From Adhaeribacter pallidiroseus (GTDB taxonomy: Bacteria > Bacteroidota > Bacteroidia > Cytophagales > Hymenobacteraceae): a stretch of DNA of 64,000 bases. The notes under the pieces are model-generated. The model worked only from the letters and a program-made list of their open reading frames with translations. It was not told the DNA's origin and did not search any database. How positions within the stretch are numbered: the stretch's first letter is position 1; each line of letters opens with the position of its first letter. The stretch is from NCBI RefSeq assembly GCF_003340495.1, contig NZ_QASA01000001.1, positions 1,860,001 through 1,924,000 on the forward strand. Reading direction: 5' to 3'. A program made the position numbers and the translations under genes. Shown here piece by piece: positions 36,470-46,570 of the stretch.

Positions 36470-39436
36470 TTACTGCCGGCTTAAAGTAAATAAAGTATCT
36501 AATTGGTTTTGCCGTAACACGTTTATAAACTCTTCCTGAAGCGCTTTGGTCGTAGCTAGGCGATCTTTTTTGTTGGATAGTTTTACTTTGTACTTATCCT
36601 GCTGCCGGGTTAATACTAAGTGCTGCATATTAGAACTACTTTCGGTGGCTACCGAATCCTGAATTTTCTCTATGCGTCGTTTATTATTGCCAAAAAGTAC
36701 ATTTAACACATTTATATCCATGTTTAAATCGGCGCCGCCGCGCATTTCGTATTTTCCACTTAATTCAAAATCAGTTAAGTTGCTGTTCATGCGTAATTTT
36801 GGGGTAATAAACCGGTTATTCTGCATCACAAATTGGGTTGTTACATCATCAAAGTATAAGTGTTGCACACGTTCTTTGCGCAGAAAACGCAGGGCATTTT
36901 GGATAGGAGTAACTTCTATCAATTCCATATTCCGGAAAGTAGCATTTGCGTAGGCGGCCGTCCGATCGAAGGAAGGAGAAAATGTTTGATCTAATTCGGT
37001 TACTAAAGCAACATGGCATTCTACTTCGCCCCGGATGTTTTCACTGCGCAGCACATCCATGTTCATTTGGTTCGCCACAACAAAAAGTTGTTGCAAGTTT
37101 ATACCCGTAACTTTAGCTTGTAAACGTAACGGAAAGCGTTGGCGCGAATGAGTTAAAAGCATGTTGCCGTGGCTGTTAATCTGTCCGCCAAAAGCCTTTA
37201 AGCTTAATTGAGTAAGCTGTGCGCGATTTTTATTTAGGTTTACCCGCAAAATTAAATCCGAACCGTGCAAGTACTCATACTGTACTTGTTGGGCACTTAC
37301 CCGCAGTTGGGCATAAAAATCATTTTGCGGCATAACGCCTGTGCGCTGTTGTTTGCTGGTCCGAGCGGAACGCTCCGTTTGCGGAGCCAGGCTTTTTAAC
37401 TCGGCCAGGTGCAGCATAAAGGTTTGTAAATTAAAAAAATTATAGTGCAGCGTTGCGATTAAATAAGGAGAACGAATACCCGCCTTGGTTAAACGAAAAC
37501 CTCCCTGCGCAGTGGCCTTACCGCCATCGGCGGAGCTAAAATGCATGTTCGACAGCGTAACGCGCTGCCCCAACTGATTTACCTGAAACTGTAATCCGTG
37601 TAAAGCTTCTTTGTTGGTAAGGCTTAGAACTCCTACTTGCACATTTACCTGTGAACTGGCCGTTTGCAATAAAGATTGCAAGACCCGGTTTACTCCGGAG
37701 TTAGCGGTTTTGGGTTGACTGGCTGCTTTTTTTGGGCTGGTTGTATGATTAACTAACCGGTAAGATTCTTGAGAAGCAGTACGAAGATGAACCCGGCGGT
37801 ACATACCGGAATTTTGCTCTACTGCAGCAGGAGACTCGGGCGAGGAATTAGCTGCGTATAAATTACCCTGCAACCAATCGGCGTGTAAAGCTGCAGCTTT
37901 AACATCTACTTTGGCCCGGAGCAGTCCTGGTTGTCCAAATAAAAAAGGCAAGTAGTTTTGGATAGAGGCATTGAGGTTAAAAGATTTGCCGGCTAACTGG
38001 CCACCCAAATTTTGCAAGCGTAAATCTTTATCCGAAAATAATAGTTTACCATTCACATTACGGCACAGCACTACAAACCCATTTGGTTGAAAAGTGGCTT
38101 GTTTAATTTGGATTTCTCCTTGACCATTTACTACAGGGGAACTACCCCGTAAAGAATCGGGCAGCACGCCGCTAATTTTTAAATTTCCGGAAATTAAACC
38201 TTGCTGGGCTTGGGTTAGCGGCAAAGTCAGAATTTGGGCAAGTTCCGGCAAATCCAGCTGTCCTTTTCCTTGAATCGTAAAGGCAGGTTTCGTAAAGTTT
38301 TTTAAATCTACCTGCATTTGCACGAATCCTTTTCCCATTTGGGCATTTAACCGGGATAACCACAAGCGGCTTGTTTCCGGCAGGTGCTGCGGCCCGTTAT
38401 CCAGTATGCCGGCCAGCACTACTTTTTGGATTACTTTGTTATTGCCAGGTAAGTAAAATTCGCCGTTATTTAACCTGAATTTAACGGTACTCCGGGGCCG
38501 TAGTCGGGGGCCGCTTTCTCCCTGAAATCGCCCAATTAAATAAACCCGGCTATTAGATCTTAATTTGTTTATAGTAGCTAACACCGTAGGCGGCATAATT
38601 TGCCGGAAAATAGGTAAAACTGGCTGATAACCGGCCATACTGATATTTAAGTACGATCCTTCGCCGGAAGTTAAGCGGGAGTGGGTGCCGCTAATATGAA
38701 TTTGGCTGTTATTGATTAAAGCTTGCGTTTGATAAATTGTACCTTGTTTTTTTTGAAGTTGGTATTTGTAATGACCATTTATTACAAAAGTTTGATTTTG
38801 ATAAAGTTTTCTTTGGTTAGTAGCGTAGTAATTTATGACTCCATCCAGGTTGCCATTTATAAGCAATTCGTTCTTGGTTCGTTCTACGGCTAATTTGGTC
38901 TGGTTAATATTTATAGCGTAAGCTGATTTTTTAAATCGATTTACGCTAATCAGCCGGCCTTTATGAATAACAACATTTTTTATCCGGAAAAGCAGCTTTT
39001 CTGAAGTGGTATCGGGGTTTACTATTTTCCGGAAACGTAATCCGTTTTTATTTCCATTCTCATCCACTACCTGGTGAAACATAAAATCATTCAATACTAC
39101 CCGAGCTACTTTTATATGATGTAAATTAAACTGAGTTAAGGGTAAAATTATTTCAGCGTGCTTCACGGCGGCTACCTCCAGCCGGGTCGGTCCGCTGGCA
39201 TCCACCAGCGATAAGTTGTGAAAGGTAAAAGTAGCCCTCGGAAAATGCTTCCAGATGGAAAATGAAGTAGTAAACGGCGCCAGAATTAAATTTGATTGTA
39301 GTTGAAAGCGGGTTCGGATATAAGAAGTAGCCTTTTGCTGGTAAATTCGGGCAATTACTTCAAAAGCAATGCTGAGAATGCCAAATAAAATCAGGAAAAT
39401 AAATATGTACTTTTTAGTACTCACATTTAGGCGCAT
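36470..39436 (-). CDS. AsmA-like family protein
   Basis: A large envelope protein of 988 residues, anchored by one N-terminal hydrophobic segment (KYIFIFLILFGILSIAFEVIA). The rest is the repeating beta-rich pattern of AsmA/TamB-like proteins, with FTFHNLSLVDASG near the start and a C-terminal AsmA-like region (GGQINSHGNMLL; LDMNINVLNVLFG-type strands). Such proteins bridge the periplasm and are implicated in lipid transport to the outer membrane. The middle (about residues 520-610) is low-complexity, Ser/Gln-rich and probably a linker. No operon partner. Confidence 0.82.
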   Translation of the reverse strand: MRLNVSTKKYIFIFLILFGILSIAFEVIARIYQQKATSYIRTRFQLQSNLILAPFTTSFSIWKHFPRATFTFHNLSLVDASGPTRLEVAAVKHAEIILPLTQFNLHHIKVARVVLNDFMFHQVVDENGNKNGLRFRKIVNPDTTSEKLLFRIKNVVIHKGRLISVNRFKKSAYAININQTKLAVERTKNELLINGNLDGVINYYATNQRKLYQNQTFVINGHYKYQLQKKQGTIYQTQALINNSQIHISGTHSRLTSGEGSYLNISMAGYQPVLPIFRQIMPPTVLATINKLRSNSRVYLIGRFQGESGPRLRPRSTVKFRLNNGEFYLPGNNKVIQKVVLAGILDNGPQHLPETSRLWLSRLNAQMGKGFVQMQVDLKNFTKPAFTIQGKGQLDLPELAQILTLPLTQAQQGLISGNLKISGVLPDSLRGSSPVVNGQGEIQIKQATFQPNGFVVLCRNVNGKLLFSDKDLRLQNLGGQLAGKSFNLNASIQNYLPFLFGQPGLLRAKVDVKAAALHADWLQGNLYAANSSPESPAAVEQNSGMYRRVHLRTASQESYRLVNHTTSPKKAASQPKTANSGVNRVLQSLLQTASSQVNVQVGVLSLTNKEALHGLQFQVNQLGQRVTLSNMHFSSADGGKATAQGGFRLTKAGIRSPYLIATLHYNFFNLQTFMLHLAELKSLAPQTERSARTSKQQRTGVMPQNDFYAQLRVSAQQVQYEYLHGSDLILRVNLNKNRAQLTQLSLKAFGGQINSHGNMLLTHSRQRFPLRLQAKVTGINLQQLFVVANQMNMDVLRSENIRGEVECHVALVTELDQTFSPSFDRTAAYANATFRNMELIEVTPIQNALRFLRKERVQHLYFDDVTTQFVMQNNRFITPKLRMNSNLTDFELSGKYEMRGGADLNMDINVLNVLFGNNKRRIEKIQDSVATESSSNMQHLVLTRQQDKYKVKLSNKKDRLATTKALQEEFINVLRQNQLDTLFTLSRQ

Positions 39437-39670
39437 GTAGTAAAGGCTTATCCGTATTTAACACGCAAACCCGTACAGAGGGTTTTACCACTTACATACT
39501 CATATTCCGGGATAAAGTTAAGGGAGTAATTCGGCTCATTTTTTAAAAAATAATCTTCTGCTATCCCTTAATTTGAATTAGACTCACCTGCATATATCCA
39601 TTTTTTAGCCGTAATTTACCACTTGATTCCGGGCATTAGGCTAATGCTCTTTCCTTATTAAAAGTAGAAG

Positions 39671-40834
39671 ATGCAACTTGTTGAAGTTACCACCTCCGCG
39701 TTAGCTCAGAAATTTATTCAGGTAGCAGTTGATTTGTACAAAAACGATCCCAACTTTATCCGGCCCCTAGATAAAGACATAGAGCAAGTTTTTGATCCGA
39801 AACAAAATAAGTACTTCCGCCACGGCGAATGTATTCGCTGGCTTTTAGTGAACCCACAAGGACAGGCTATAGGCCGGGTAGCGGCTTTCATCGATAAGCG
39901 CACCGCTTCTAAATTTGAACAGCCCACCGGTGGAATGGGTTTTTTTGAATGCATCCACGACCAAGCTGCCGCTAATCTATTATTTAACAAGTGCCAAACC
40001 TGGCTTACTGCTCGGGGTATGGAAGCTATGGACGGACCCGTTAATTTTGGCGATCGCGATAAGTGGTGGGGTTTGCTGGTAGATGAGTTTTCGCCGGCTT
40101 CCTATAATACTAACTATAATTTTCCGTATTACCAACAGCTTTTCGAAACGTACGGGTTTCAACTATATTTTAAGCAATTTACTTATTATCGGCCCGTAAT
40201 GGAACCGCTCAGTGACCGGTACATCGGCAAAGCAAAAGCTATTTACGCGCACCCCGACTATTCCTTCCGGCATCTGGAACGAAAAAAATTAGCGTATTAT
40301 GCCGAAGATTTCCGGAAGGTGTACAACTTGGCTTGGGGCAAACACCAAGGTGTAAAGGAAATGAGTTCGGCGCAAGCTGCCTTAATCATGCAAAAAATGA
40401 AACCGATTCTGGACGAGCGCATTATGTGGTTTGCTTATTACCAAAATGAACCCATCGGTTTTTTTATTTCTATCCCGGAATTAAACCAGTTGTTCCGTTA
40501 TGTAAACGGTAAACTCGATTTAATAGGAAAAATAAAATTTCTGTATCATAAATGGAAAGGGAGCTGCACCCGCATGTGCGGGATTGTATTTGGAATTGCG
40601 CCGGAGCATCAGCGCAAAGGCGTGGAAGCTGCTATGATATACGCCAGCAGTACTTATTATCGAAACGCTTCTAATTTCCCCTACCAAGATATTGTCATGA
40701 ATTGGATCGGTGACTTTAATCCAAAAATGATGCGGGTGGCCGAACAAATAGAAGCGCAAATTTTTAAAACGCATTTTACCTACCGCAAACTCTTTGATGA
40801 AACCAAGGAGTTTAAACGTGCGCCAATTATTTAA
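39671..40834 (+). CDS. Conserved GNAT-fold protein
   Basis: 387 residues, soluble. The family is common in Bacteroidota and often listed only as hypothetical. Recognisable parts are the start (FIQVAVDLYKNDPNFIRPLDKDIEQVFDP), GPVNFGDRDKWWGLLVDEF, and a C-terminal acetyltransferase-like segment (CGIVFGIAPEHQRKGVEAAMIY) that resembles the GNAT acetyl-CoA loop. The acceptor is unknown. It diverges from the AsmA-like gene. I am sure it is a real gene, less sure that it is catalytic. Confidence 0.75.
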   Translation: MQLVEVTTSALAQKFIQVAVDLYKNDPNFIRPLDKDIEQVFDPKQNKYFRHGECIRWLLVNPQGQAIGRVAAFIDKRTASKFEQPTGGMGFFECIHDQAAANLLFNKCQTWLTARGMEAMDGPVNFGDRDKWWGLLVDEFSPASYNTNYNFPYYQQLFETYGFQLYFKQFTYYRPVMEPLSDRYIGKAKAIYAHPDYSFRHLERKKLAYYAEDFRKVYNLAWGKHQGVKEMSSAQAALIMQKMKPILDERIMWFAYYQNEPIGFFISIPELNQLFRYVNGKLDLIGKIKFLYHKWKGSCTRMCGIVFGIAPEHQRKGVEAAMIYASSTYYRNASNFPYQDIVMNWIGDFNPKMMRVAEQIEAQIFKTHFTYRKLFDETKEFKRAPII

Positions 40835-41281
40835 CATTATTTCGGGTTAAATAACACCCTTTTATAACATTAGTACTATCCTAAAGCTACATTGGTAATA
40901 ATTAAGTAGAAATACGTATTAAGTATATTAAATATTAAATATAAATTGGGCCACAATTAAATCGCTTAATTGTTTCCGAGATAACCTGTTAATTTTTTAA
41001 TATACGTGAAGGTATTCCATATTCATTCCCCATTACGTTTTAACTCTCCCTATTGTCCAGAAATAAAATTCCATTTTATTCTAAATCAAATATCAGCTAA
41101 TCAGTAGTATTTGCATTTATTTTTTTGAATTATTTTGCTTATTTTTTATATTATACTGGGTAATATAATTGGAGCCATCCTGAAATAGAGGTATCTTACT
41201 AAGGTATCTGTAGCTGCTTCGTTCGGCTATAGAGCAAGAATGTAGCTCTACCTAAACTATAAACCTTAAATGTAATTACTT
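40835..41281. other. Intergenic region before the histidine kinase gene
   Basis: 447 bp, very AT-rich. A small hairpin TAGAGC/GCTCTA (41230-41250) lies 30 bases before the kinase start. No gene or clear promoter was seen. Confidence 0.4.
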
Positions 41282-42937
41282 ATGACAGAAAGTGGGGCTT
41301 TTGAAGTAGATGGTAAATTTCGGGCTTTAGTTGAAAATACACCAGATACTATTGTGATTGCCGATGAACTAAATAATATTATATTTAGCAATAACAAAAT
41401 ATTCTCTACTTTCGGTTATTTACCCGAAGAGGTTTTGCAACAACCTTTAACCATATTACTTCCTCCGGCTTACCGTGATATATATGCCATTGAATTTTCT
41501 CGGTTTATAAAAAATTATAAAGCGCGGACTTTCAACCCCATTACCGAAGTGCCCGGTTACTGCAAAGATGGTACTGTAATTCCTGCGGAGATTTCGCTGT
41601 CGGTGTGGGAAGAAAAAAATGCACACGTGTATTCATCCGTTATTATTCGGGATATTTCCGAACGCAAGAAGTGGGAAGAAAACCTGGCAAGAGAGCGCGA
41701 TTTTTTACAAGCAATTCTGGATAGTGCCGAAGATGTTATTATTGGCTGCGATGAGAATGGCCAGATTAATTTTTATAACCAATCGGCAAAAGCTAAGCAA
41801 ATTTTGCCTGATTCTGCCGTAACTCCCGAAGAATGGTCAGATTATTATAATCTGTATTATGTGGGTAGTTCTACTCCCATGCAGCGAGAAGATACGCCCC
41901 TTTTCCGGGCCTTGCGGGGGGAAGTAATAAAAGACCAGGAGCTTTTAATTAAAACCGAAGCAGACAATCTGTTAAATTTATTGGTAAATGGTCGACAAAT
42001 TATAAGTAAAGACGGGAAAGTACAAGGCGCGGTTATTGTTATCCACGACATAACGGCCATATCGGAGAATAGGAAAAATATGCTGGAAAAAAATCAGCAG
42101 TTATTACAAGCTTATACCAATTTAAAGGAAGCCGAACAGAAATTAAAAGAAGCGAATAGTTTATTAGAATCGCGGGTAATTGCACGAACCGAAGAGCTGG
42201 TAGCTAAGAATCAGGAGCTCAACTACATCAATGCTTCTTTACAAAAAGCCAATACCGATTTAGATAACTTTATTCATATTGCTTCACATGATTTAAAAGT
42301 GCCCATTGTAAACATGGAAGCGTTAATAAAAATATTGGCGGTCTGTGTGCCTAGCACCAACGAAGATGCTTTAGACATAATTGATAAAGTTGGTATATCA
42401 TTGGCCCGAATGAAACAATCTATTCAGGCTATTGCCGAAGTAGCTAAGGTACAAAAACAAGTAGAATATCAGACCGAGATTATAGATTTAACGGAACTGA
42501 TCGTGGAAATCACGGATAGCATAGACGAGCAGATGAAGATAAATCAAGTACAACTAGAGTACGACTTTTCCGCGATAGAATCTATCCGGTTTCCTTATAT
42601 TAATTTAAAAAGTATTCTCTATAACCTGGTAACGAATGCCATCAAATACAAATCCCCGGATCGGACCCCGCACATTAAAATTTCGACGAAACAATTACCG
42701 AACCGCGTAGCTTTGCGGGTACAGGATAATGGATTAGGTATTGATTTGCAAAAACATGGTCAAAAATTATTTACCATGTTCAGCCGATTGCACGACCATG
42801 TAGAAGGTTCCGGTATTGGGCTATACATAATTAAGCGAATTATGGAAAACAGTGGTGGCGAAGTTGAAGTAAGCAGCCAAATAGGAGTTGGGTCTACTTT
42901 CACCGTCTATTTCAAGAATCAATCCTCAATTTTTTAA
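41282..42937 (+). CDS. PAS domain sensor histidine kinase
   Basis: A cytosolic sensor kinase of 551 residues without membrane segments. Two PAS domains (about residues 8-130 and 142-265; FRALVENTPDTIVIADELNN and ILDSAEDVIIGCDENGQIN), a coiled-coil linker (270-325), then the phospho-acceptor H336 in FIHIASHDLKVPI. The ATPase boxes follow: NLVTNAIKYKSPD (N), VQDNGLGID (G1), MFSRLHDH (F), GSGIGLYIIKRI (G2). No response regulator is next to it, so the partner is elsewhere. The intracellular signal is unknown; no PAS haem or flavin ligand was identified. Confidence 0.93.
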   Translation: MTESGAFEVDGKFRALVENTPDTIVIADELNNIIFSNNKIFSTFGYLPEEVLQQPLTILLPPAYRDIYAIEFSRFIKNYKARTFNPITEVPGYCKDGTVIPAEISLSVWEEKNAHVYSSVIIRDISERKKWEENLARERDFLQAILDSAEDVIIGCDENGQINFYNQSAKAKQILPDSAVTPEEWSDYYNLYYVGSSTPMQREDTPLFRALRGEVIKDQELLIKTEADNLLNLLVNGRQIISKDGKVQGAVIVIHDITAISENRKNMLEKNQQLLQAYTNLKEAEQKLKEANSLLESRVIARTEELVAKNQELNYINASLQKANTDLDNFIHIASHDLKVPIVNMEALIKILAVCVPSTNEDALDIIDKVGISLARMKQSIQAIAEVAKVQKQVEYQTEIIDLTELIVEITDSIDEQMKINQVQLEYDFSAIESIRFPYINLKSILYNLVTNAIKYKSPDRTPHIKISTKQLPNRVALRVQDNGLGIDLQKHGQKLFTMFSRLHDHVEGSGIGLYIIKRIMENSGGEVEVSSQIGVGSTFTVYFKNQSSIF

Positions 42938-43066
42938 ATTTCTGGTAAGTTCCGGAGCAAAATACCTATTCCTTAACTTTTGTTTCATGCAGTTTTAGGG
43001 AATTAATCAAATTAATTTAGTTATTTATGAATCAGTACTGGTGCCATCCTGGTGCATGCAGCAGTT

Positions 43067-44400
43067 TTATTCGGCAATTAACTTAGCTATAGCGGTCTGT
43101 ACCTGTTCAAAGTTAAAACTGGCAATTGTAGTAGCCATTGCATCCTGAATTTGTTGATTACATAAATTACCAATGCTGCCTTCGTGGGTATGGTGTACTT
43201 CCCGGTCCGGATTAAAATTACCCGCCTCAATGGCTAACCCAATGTTGCGGTAAGCTTCCCGGAAAGGCACGCCTTTCAGTACTTCGTTATTTACCACTTC
43301 TACGCTAAACAAGTACTTGTATTTATCCTCGTCCAAAATATTTTCTTTTACAATTATGTTTTGCAGCATAAAAGTAGCCATAGTAAAGCAGGACTGAATT
43401 TCCTGAAAGGCCGGTAAAAAGCTTTCTTTCACTAACTGCAAATCGCGGTGGTAGCCAGATGGTAGGTTAGAAATGATAAAGGCAATTTCGTTGGGTAAAG
43501 CCTGTAATTTGTTACACTTAGCCCGCATAATCTCAAAAACATCCGGGTTTTTCTTGTGCGGCATAATACTCGACCCCGTGGTTAAGTTATCCGGTAAACT
43601 TAAAAAACTAAAATTCTGATTCAGGTACAAGCAAATGTCCATGGCCATTTTCCCTAAAGTGGCCGCCAACGAAGCTAAAGCAGACGCCACATTTCTTTCG
43701 GTTTTGCCCCGGCCCATTTGCGCATAAACTACGTTGTAATTTAATGAATCAAAACCCAGCAGATCGGTAGTGAGTTGCCGGTTTAAGGGGAAGGAAGATC
43801 CATACCCAGCCGCGGAACCAAGCGGGTTTTTATTGCTAATCCGGTAAGCTGCTTGTAGCAAAATTAAATCATCTACTAAACTCTCGGCGTAAGCGCCGAA
43901 CCACAAACCAAACGACGAGGGCATAGCAATTTGCAGGTGCGTATACCCCGGTAATAGTTTATTTTGATGCTCTTCGCTGAGCTTAATTAATTCGTGAAAC
44001 AGGGCTTGTACGGTTTCCACGGTTTTTTGAATTTCGCTGCGAATGAACAACTTTAAATCCAGTAACACTTGGTCGTTGCGGGAACGGCCACTGTGAATTT
44101 TTTTGCCGGCTTCACCTAAACGTTGAGTTAACAATAGTTCCACTTGGGAGTGAACATCTTCAACCCCGGCTTCAATGTTAAAGTGGCTGGCTTTAATTTC
44201 GTGGTAGATCGTTTTTAATTCTTTTTGTAAAATTTTTAAATCTTCAGCGTCCAACAAACCAATAGCAGCCAGCATTTGGGTATGGGCCAAAGAGCCTAAT
44301 ACGTCAAATTCGGCGAGTAATACATCCAGCTCCCGATCGCGGCCTACGGTAAACTTTTCAACTTCTTCTTTCGTGGTGGTATTTTTTGCCAGAGCTTCAT
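43067..44400 (-). CDS. argH: Argininosuccinate lyase, frame broken by one base near the start
   Basis: Last step of arginine synthesis: argininosuccinate to arginine and fumarate. The main frame (to 44290) has the signature GSSIMPHKKNPDVFEIMRAK, VEDVHSQVE and GRSRNDQVLLDLKLF. The natural start is the ATG at 44400 (MKLWQK), after which the frame must shift to give NTTTKEEVEKFTVGRDRELD, the normal family N-terminus. One extra T/A in the run 44382-44387 restores it; total about 445 residues. Starting at the internal ATG instead would lose conserved N-terminal residues. It is the last gene of the arg operon, preceded by a large inverted repeat. Sequence error is a serious alternative. Confidence 0.9.
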
Positions 44401-44413
44401 AGTTTTTGTTTTT

Positions 44414-44495
44414 GGTATCAAGTATCAGGTAGCAGGTATCAGGACAGATAAAAGTTTAAAAAAGTAATATTTAACGTATCTTGATACTTGATACC
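44414..44495. repeat. Inverted repeat between the argE-like gene and argH
   Basis: Arms GGTATCAAGTATCA (44414-44427) and its exact complement (44482-44495), 54 bases apart. Further GTAGCAGGTATC units sit in and next to both arms. One arm begins at the argE stop codon, the other ends 13 bases before the argH ATG. In RNA it would form a hairpin directly before the argH start. Confidence 0.75.
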
Positions 44496-44504
44496 TGCTA
44501 CTTG

Positions 44505-45572
44505 CTACTTAAACAGTATTTTATTTAAAAGTTGAATATACAATTGAATGCCTTCTTCTATTTCGGATAAATAAATAAACTCGTCTGCGGTATGCGACCG
44601 GGCCGAATCACCGGGCCCTAATTTTAAAGAAGGCACAGCCAGCAAGGCTTGGTCGGAGGTAGTAGGAGAGCCGTAAAGCTCCCGGCCCAATGCCAAACCC
44701 GCTTGTACGATAGGAGTTTCTTTGCTGATTCGGGAAGGTTTTAAACGCAGGGAACGCGGTTCTACCGCACAGGTAACGTGTGTTTTTATGATTTCCAGTA
44801 CTTCTTCAGGTGTATAAGCATCAGTTACCCGCACATCCACGGTAAACGCGCAACTATCGGGCACAACATTATGCTGGGTACCGGCTTGTATTATGGTCAC
44901 GGTCATTTTTACCGGCCCTAAAAACTCGGATTCGACGGGAAATTTAAAACTTTGAAACCAGTTGATATCCGGTAAAGCTTTGTAAATGGCGTTTTCGCCT
45001 TCTTCCCGGGCGGCATGCCCCGAAGTACCTTTAACCAAACAATCCAATACCAGTAAGCCTTTTTCCGCAATAGCCAGGTGCATTTGCGTGGGCTCTCCCA
45101 CAATGGCAAACTCCAGAGGGCCAAGTTGCGGAATGATAGATTCCAAACCATTTACTCCCGATACTTCTTCTTCGGCGGTAGCTGCTAAAACCAGGTTATA
45201 TTTTAAATTTTCATGACTGTAAAAGTGCCTAAACGTAGCAATTAAAGAAACCAGGCAACCACCCGCATCATTGCTGCCTAAACCATATAACTTATTATCC
45301 GCTACATAAGGGGTAAAAGGATCTTTTGTCCAATCTTTATTGGGTTTAACGGTATCGTGATGAGAATTAAGCAAAATGGTGGGCAGCTCCGGTCGAAAAT
45401 TTTTATTAAAAGCCCAAATATTATTCTGTTCCCGGAGAGCTGCAATGTTGTTTTTTTTTAAAAAATCATGAATGAGAGCGGCTGTATTTTCTTCCTGCCA
45501 GCTAAACGATGCGGTTGCTATTAATGCTTTTAATAATTCTAGAGCATCCTGGAAAAGGATTTCTGGTTGCAT
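44505..45572 (-). CDS. argE: M20 family N-acyl-ornithine/citrulline deacylase (ArgE-like)
   Basis: A zinc amidohydrolase of 355 residues that removes the N-acyl group; in this pathway the substrate is most likely N-acylcitrulline, as the operon has an N-acylornithine carbamoyltransferase. Metal ligands are visible in LLNSHHDTV, GSNDAGG, TAEEEVSG (catalytic Glu plus ligand), VGEPTQ and ARSHTADEFI. The order is standard M20. It lies between proC and argH. Annotations as lysine or succinyl-diaminopimelate deacylase are the close alternatives, but context favours arginine. Confidence 0.9.
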   Translation of the reverse strand: MQPEILFQDALELLKALIATASFSWQEENTAALIHDFLKKNNIAALREQNNIWAFNKNFRPELPTILLNSHHDTVKPNKDWTKDPFTPYVADNKLYGLGSNDAGGCLVSLIATFRHFYSHENLKYNLVLAATAEEEVSGVNGLESIIPQLGPLEFAIVGEPTQMHLAIAEKGLLVLDCLVKGTSGHAAREEGENAIYKALPDINWFQSFKFPVESEFLGPVKMTVTIIQAGTQHNVVPDSCAFTVDVRVTDAYTPEEVLEIIKTHVTCAVEPRSLRLKPSRISKETPIVQAGLALGRELYGSPTTSDQALLAVPSLKLGPGDSARSHTADEFIYLSEIEEGIQLYIQLLNKILFK

Positions 45573-45614
45573 GAAGCAAATTTAAAAAAGGTAATTGTTG
45601 GTTAACAAATATTA

Positions 45615-46442
45615 TTAATTGGATTTTACGTAAAGATCTCCGGCTTTTTGAGCCGACAGCCGAATTCCTTTAATCATAGCGGAGCTAAAACCCGCGTGTT
45701 CCATTTCGTTTAAGCCGGCAATGGTGCAACCTTTGGGAGAAGTAACTTTATCAATTTCTCCTTCCGGGTGGTTACCGGTAGCTAATAATAAAGCCGCTGC
45801 TCCTTTGGCTGTTTGAGCCGCCATGTGCAAAGCTTCTGCCGCATGAAAGCCAATCTCGGTACCACCTTGGGAGGCGGCCCGAATGGAGCGCAAAAAGAAA
45901 GCAATGCCGCAAGCGCAGAGGGCGGTAGCCGCCGTCATTAATTCTTCGTGGATTTCAATGGTTTCGCCTACTGTATCAAACATGTCTTTTACCAAAGCCA
46001 TATTTTCTTTCGTAGCATTGTTAGAAGCCAGGCAGGTCATGGATTCCTGAATGGCAATAGCTGTATTGGGCATGGCCCGTACAACCTGCACTTGTTTAAC
46101 TAAACGTTTTGTAATATCGGCCACACTCACGCCCGAAACCACGGATATTAACACATGCTTTTCAGGATCAACGGCCTCGCGAATAACGTCCAATAATCCG
46201 TCCAATTGCTGGGGTAAAACGGCAATTACCACTACTCCGGCCTGCTGCACGGCTTGCGCATTGTTATCGGTAGCCCCAAACCCCTGATTAGTTAAATCTT
46301 GTAAGGAGCGAACATTCCGGCGCGTGATCGTTATTTGCTCAGCGTTATATTTGCCGGATTTTACTAAACCTTTGGCTAAGGCGATACCAATATTACCACC
46401 ACCCAAAATGGCTATATTATTCTGATTTGTAGAAAAAGACAT
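45615..46442 (-). CDS. proC: Pyrroline-5-carboxylate reductase
   Basis: Final step of proline synthesis, NAD(P)H-dependent. 275 residues. The Rossmann motif IAILGGGNIGIALAKGLVKSG is at the N-terminus, VRAMPNTAIAIQESMT is the family block, and the C-terminus has EAGFSSAMIKG-type pattern (MEHAGFSSAMIKGI) after VTSPKGCTIAGLNEME. It is embedded in the arg operon, which ties proline and arginine synthesis from glutamate together. All key parts are present. Confidence 0.93.
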   Translation of the reverse strand: MSFSTNQNNIAILGGGNIGIALAKGLVKSGKYNAEQITITRRNVRSLQDLTNQGFGATDNNAQAVQQAGVVVIAVLPQQLDGLLDVIREAVDPEKHVLISVVSGVSVADITKRLVKQVQVVRAMPNTAIAIQESMTCLASNNATKENMALVKDMFDTVGETIEIHEELMTAATALCACGIAFFLRSIRAASQGGTEIGFHAAEALHMAAQTAKGAAALLLATGNHPEGEIDKVTSPKGCTIAGLNEMEHAGFSSAMIKGIRLSAQKAGDLYVKSN

Positions 46443-46570
46443 TTTTATAAATTTAAAATTGATTTACGGCAAGGGTTAAGTGTAAAATTTAAAAAAACAA
46501 AGATCTTTTGCCTGATTTATTCTTGTAACAAGTTAAAATCTACACCCGGAACCAGTGCCTTATGGTTTAA

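Noticed and set aside
36470-39436. Opposite-strand open frames inside the AsmA-like gene and other long genes
   Set aside because: They lack family features and follow from codon bias of the true genes in other frames.
41221-41250. Hairpin TAGAGC/GCTCTA before the histidine kinase as a regulatory element
   Set aside because: Only six base pairs, and no T run or known binding site; it could easily be chance.
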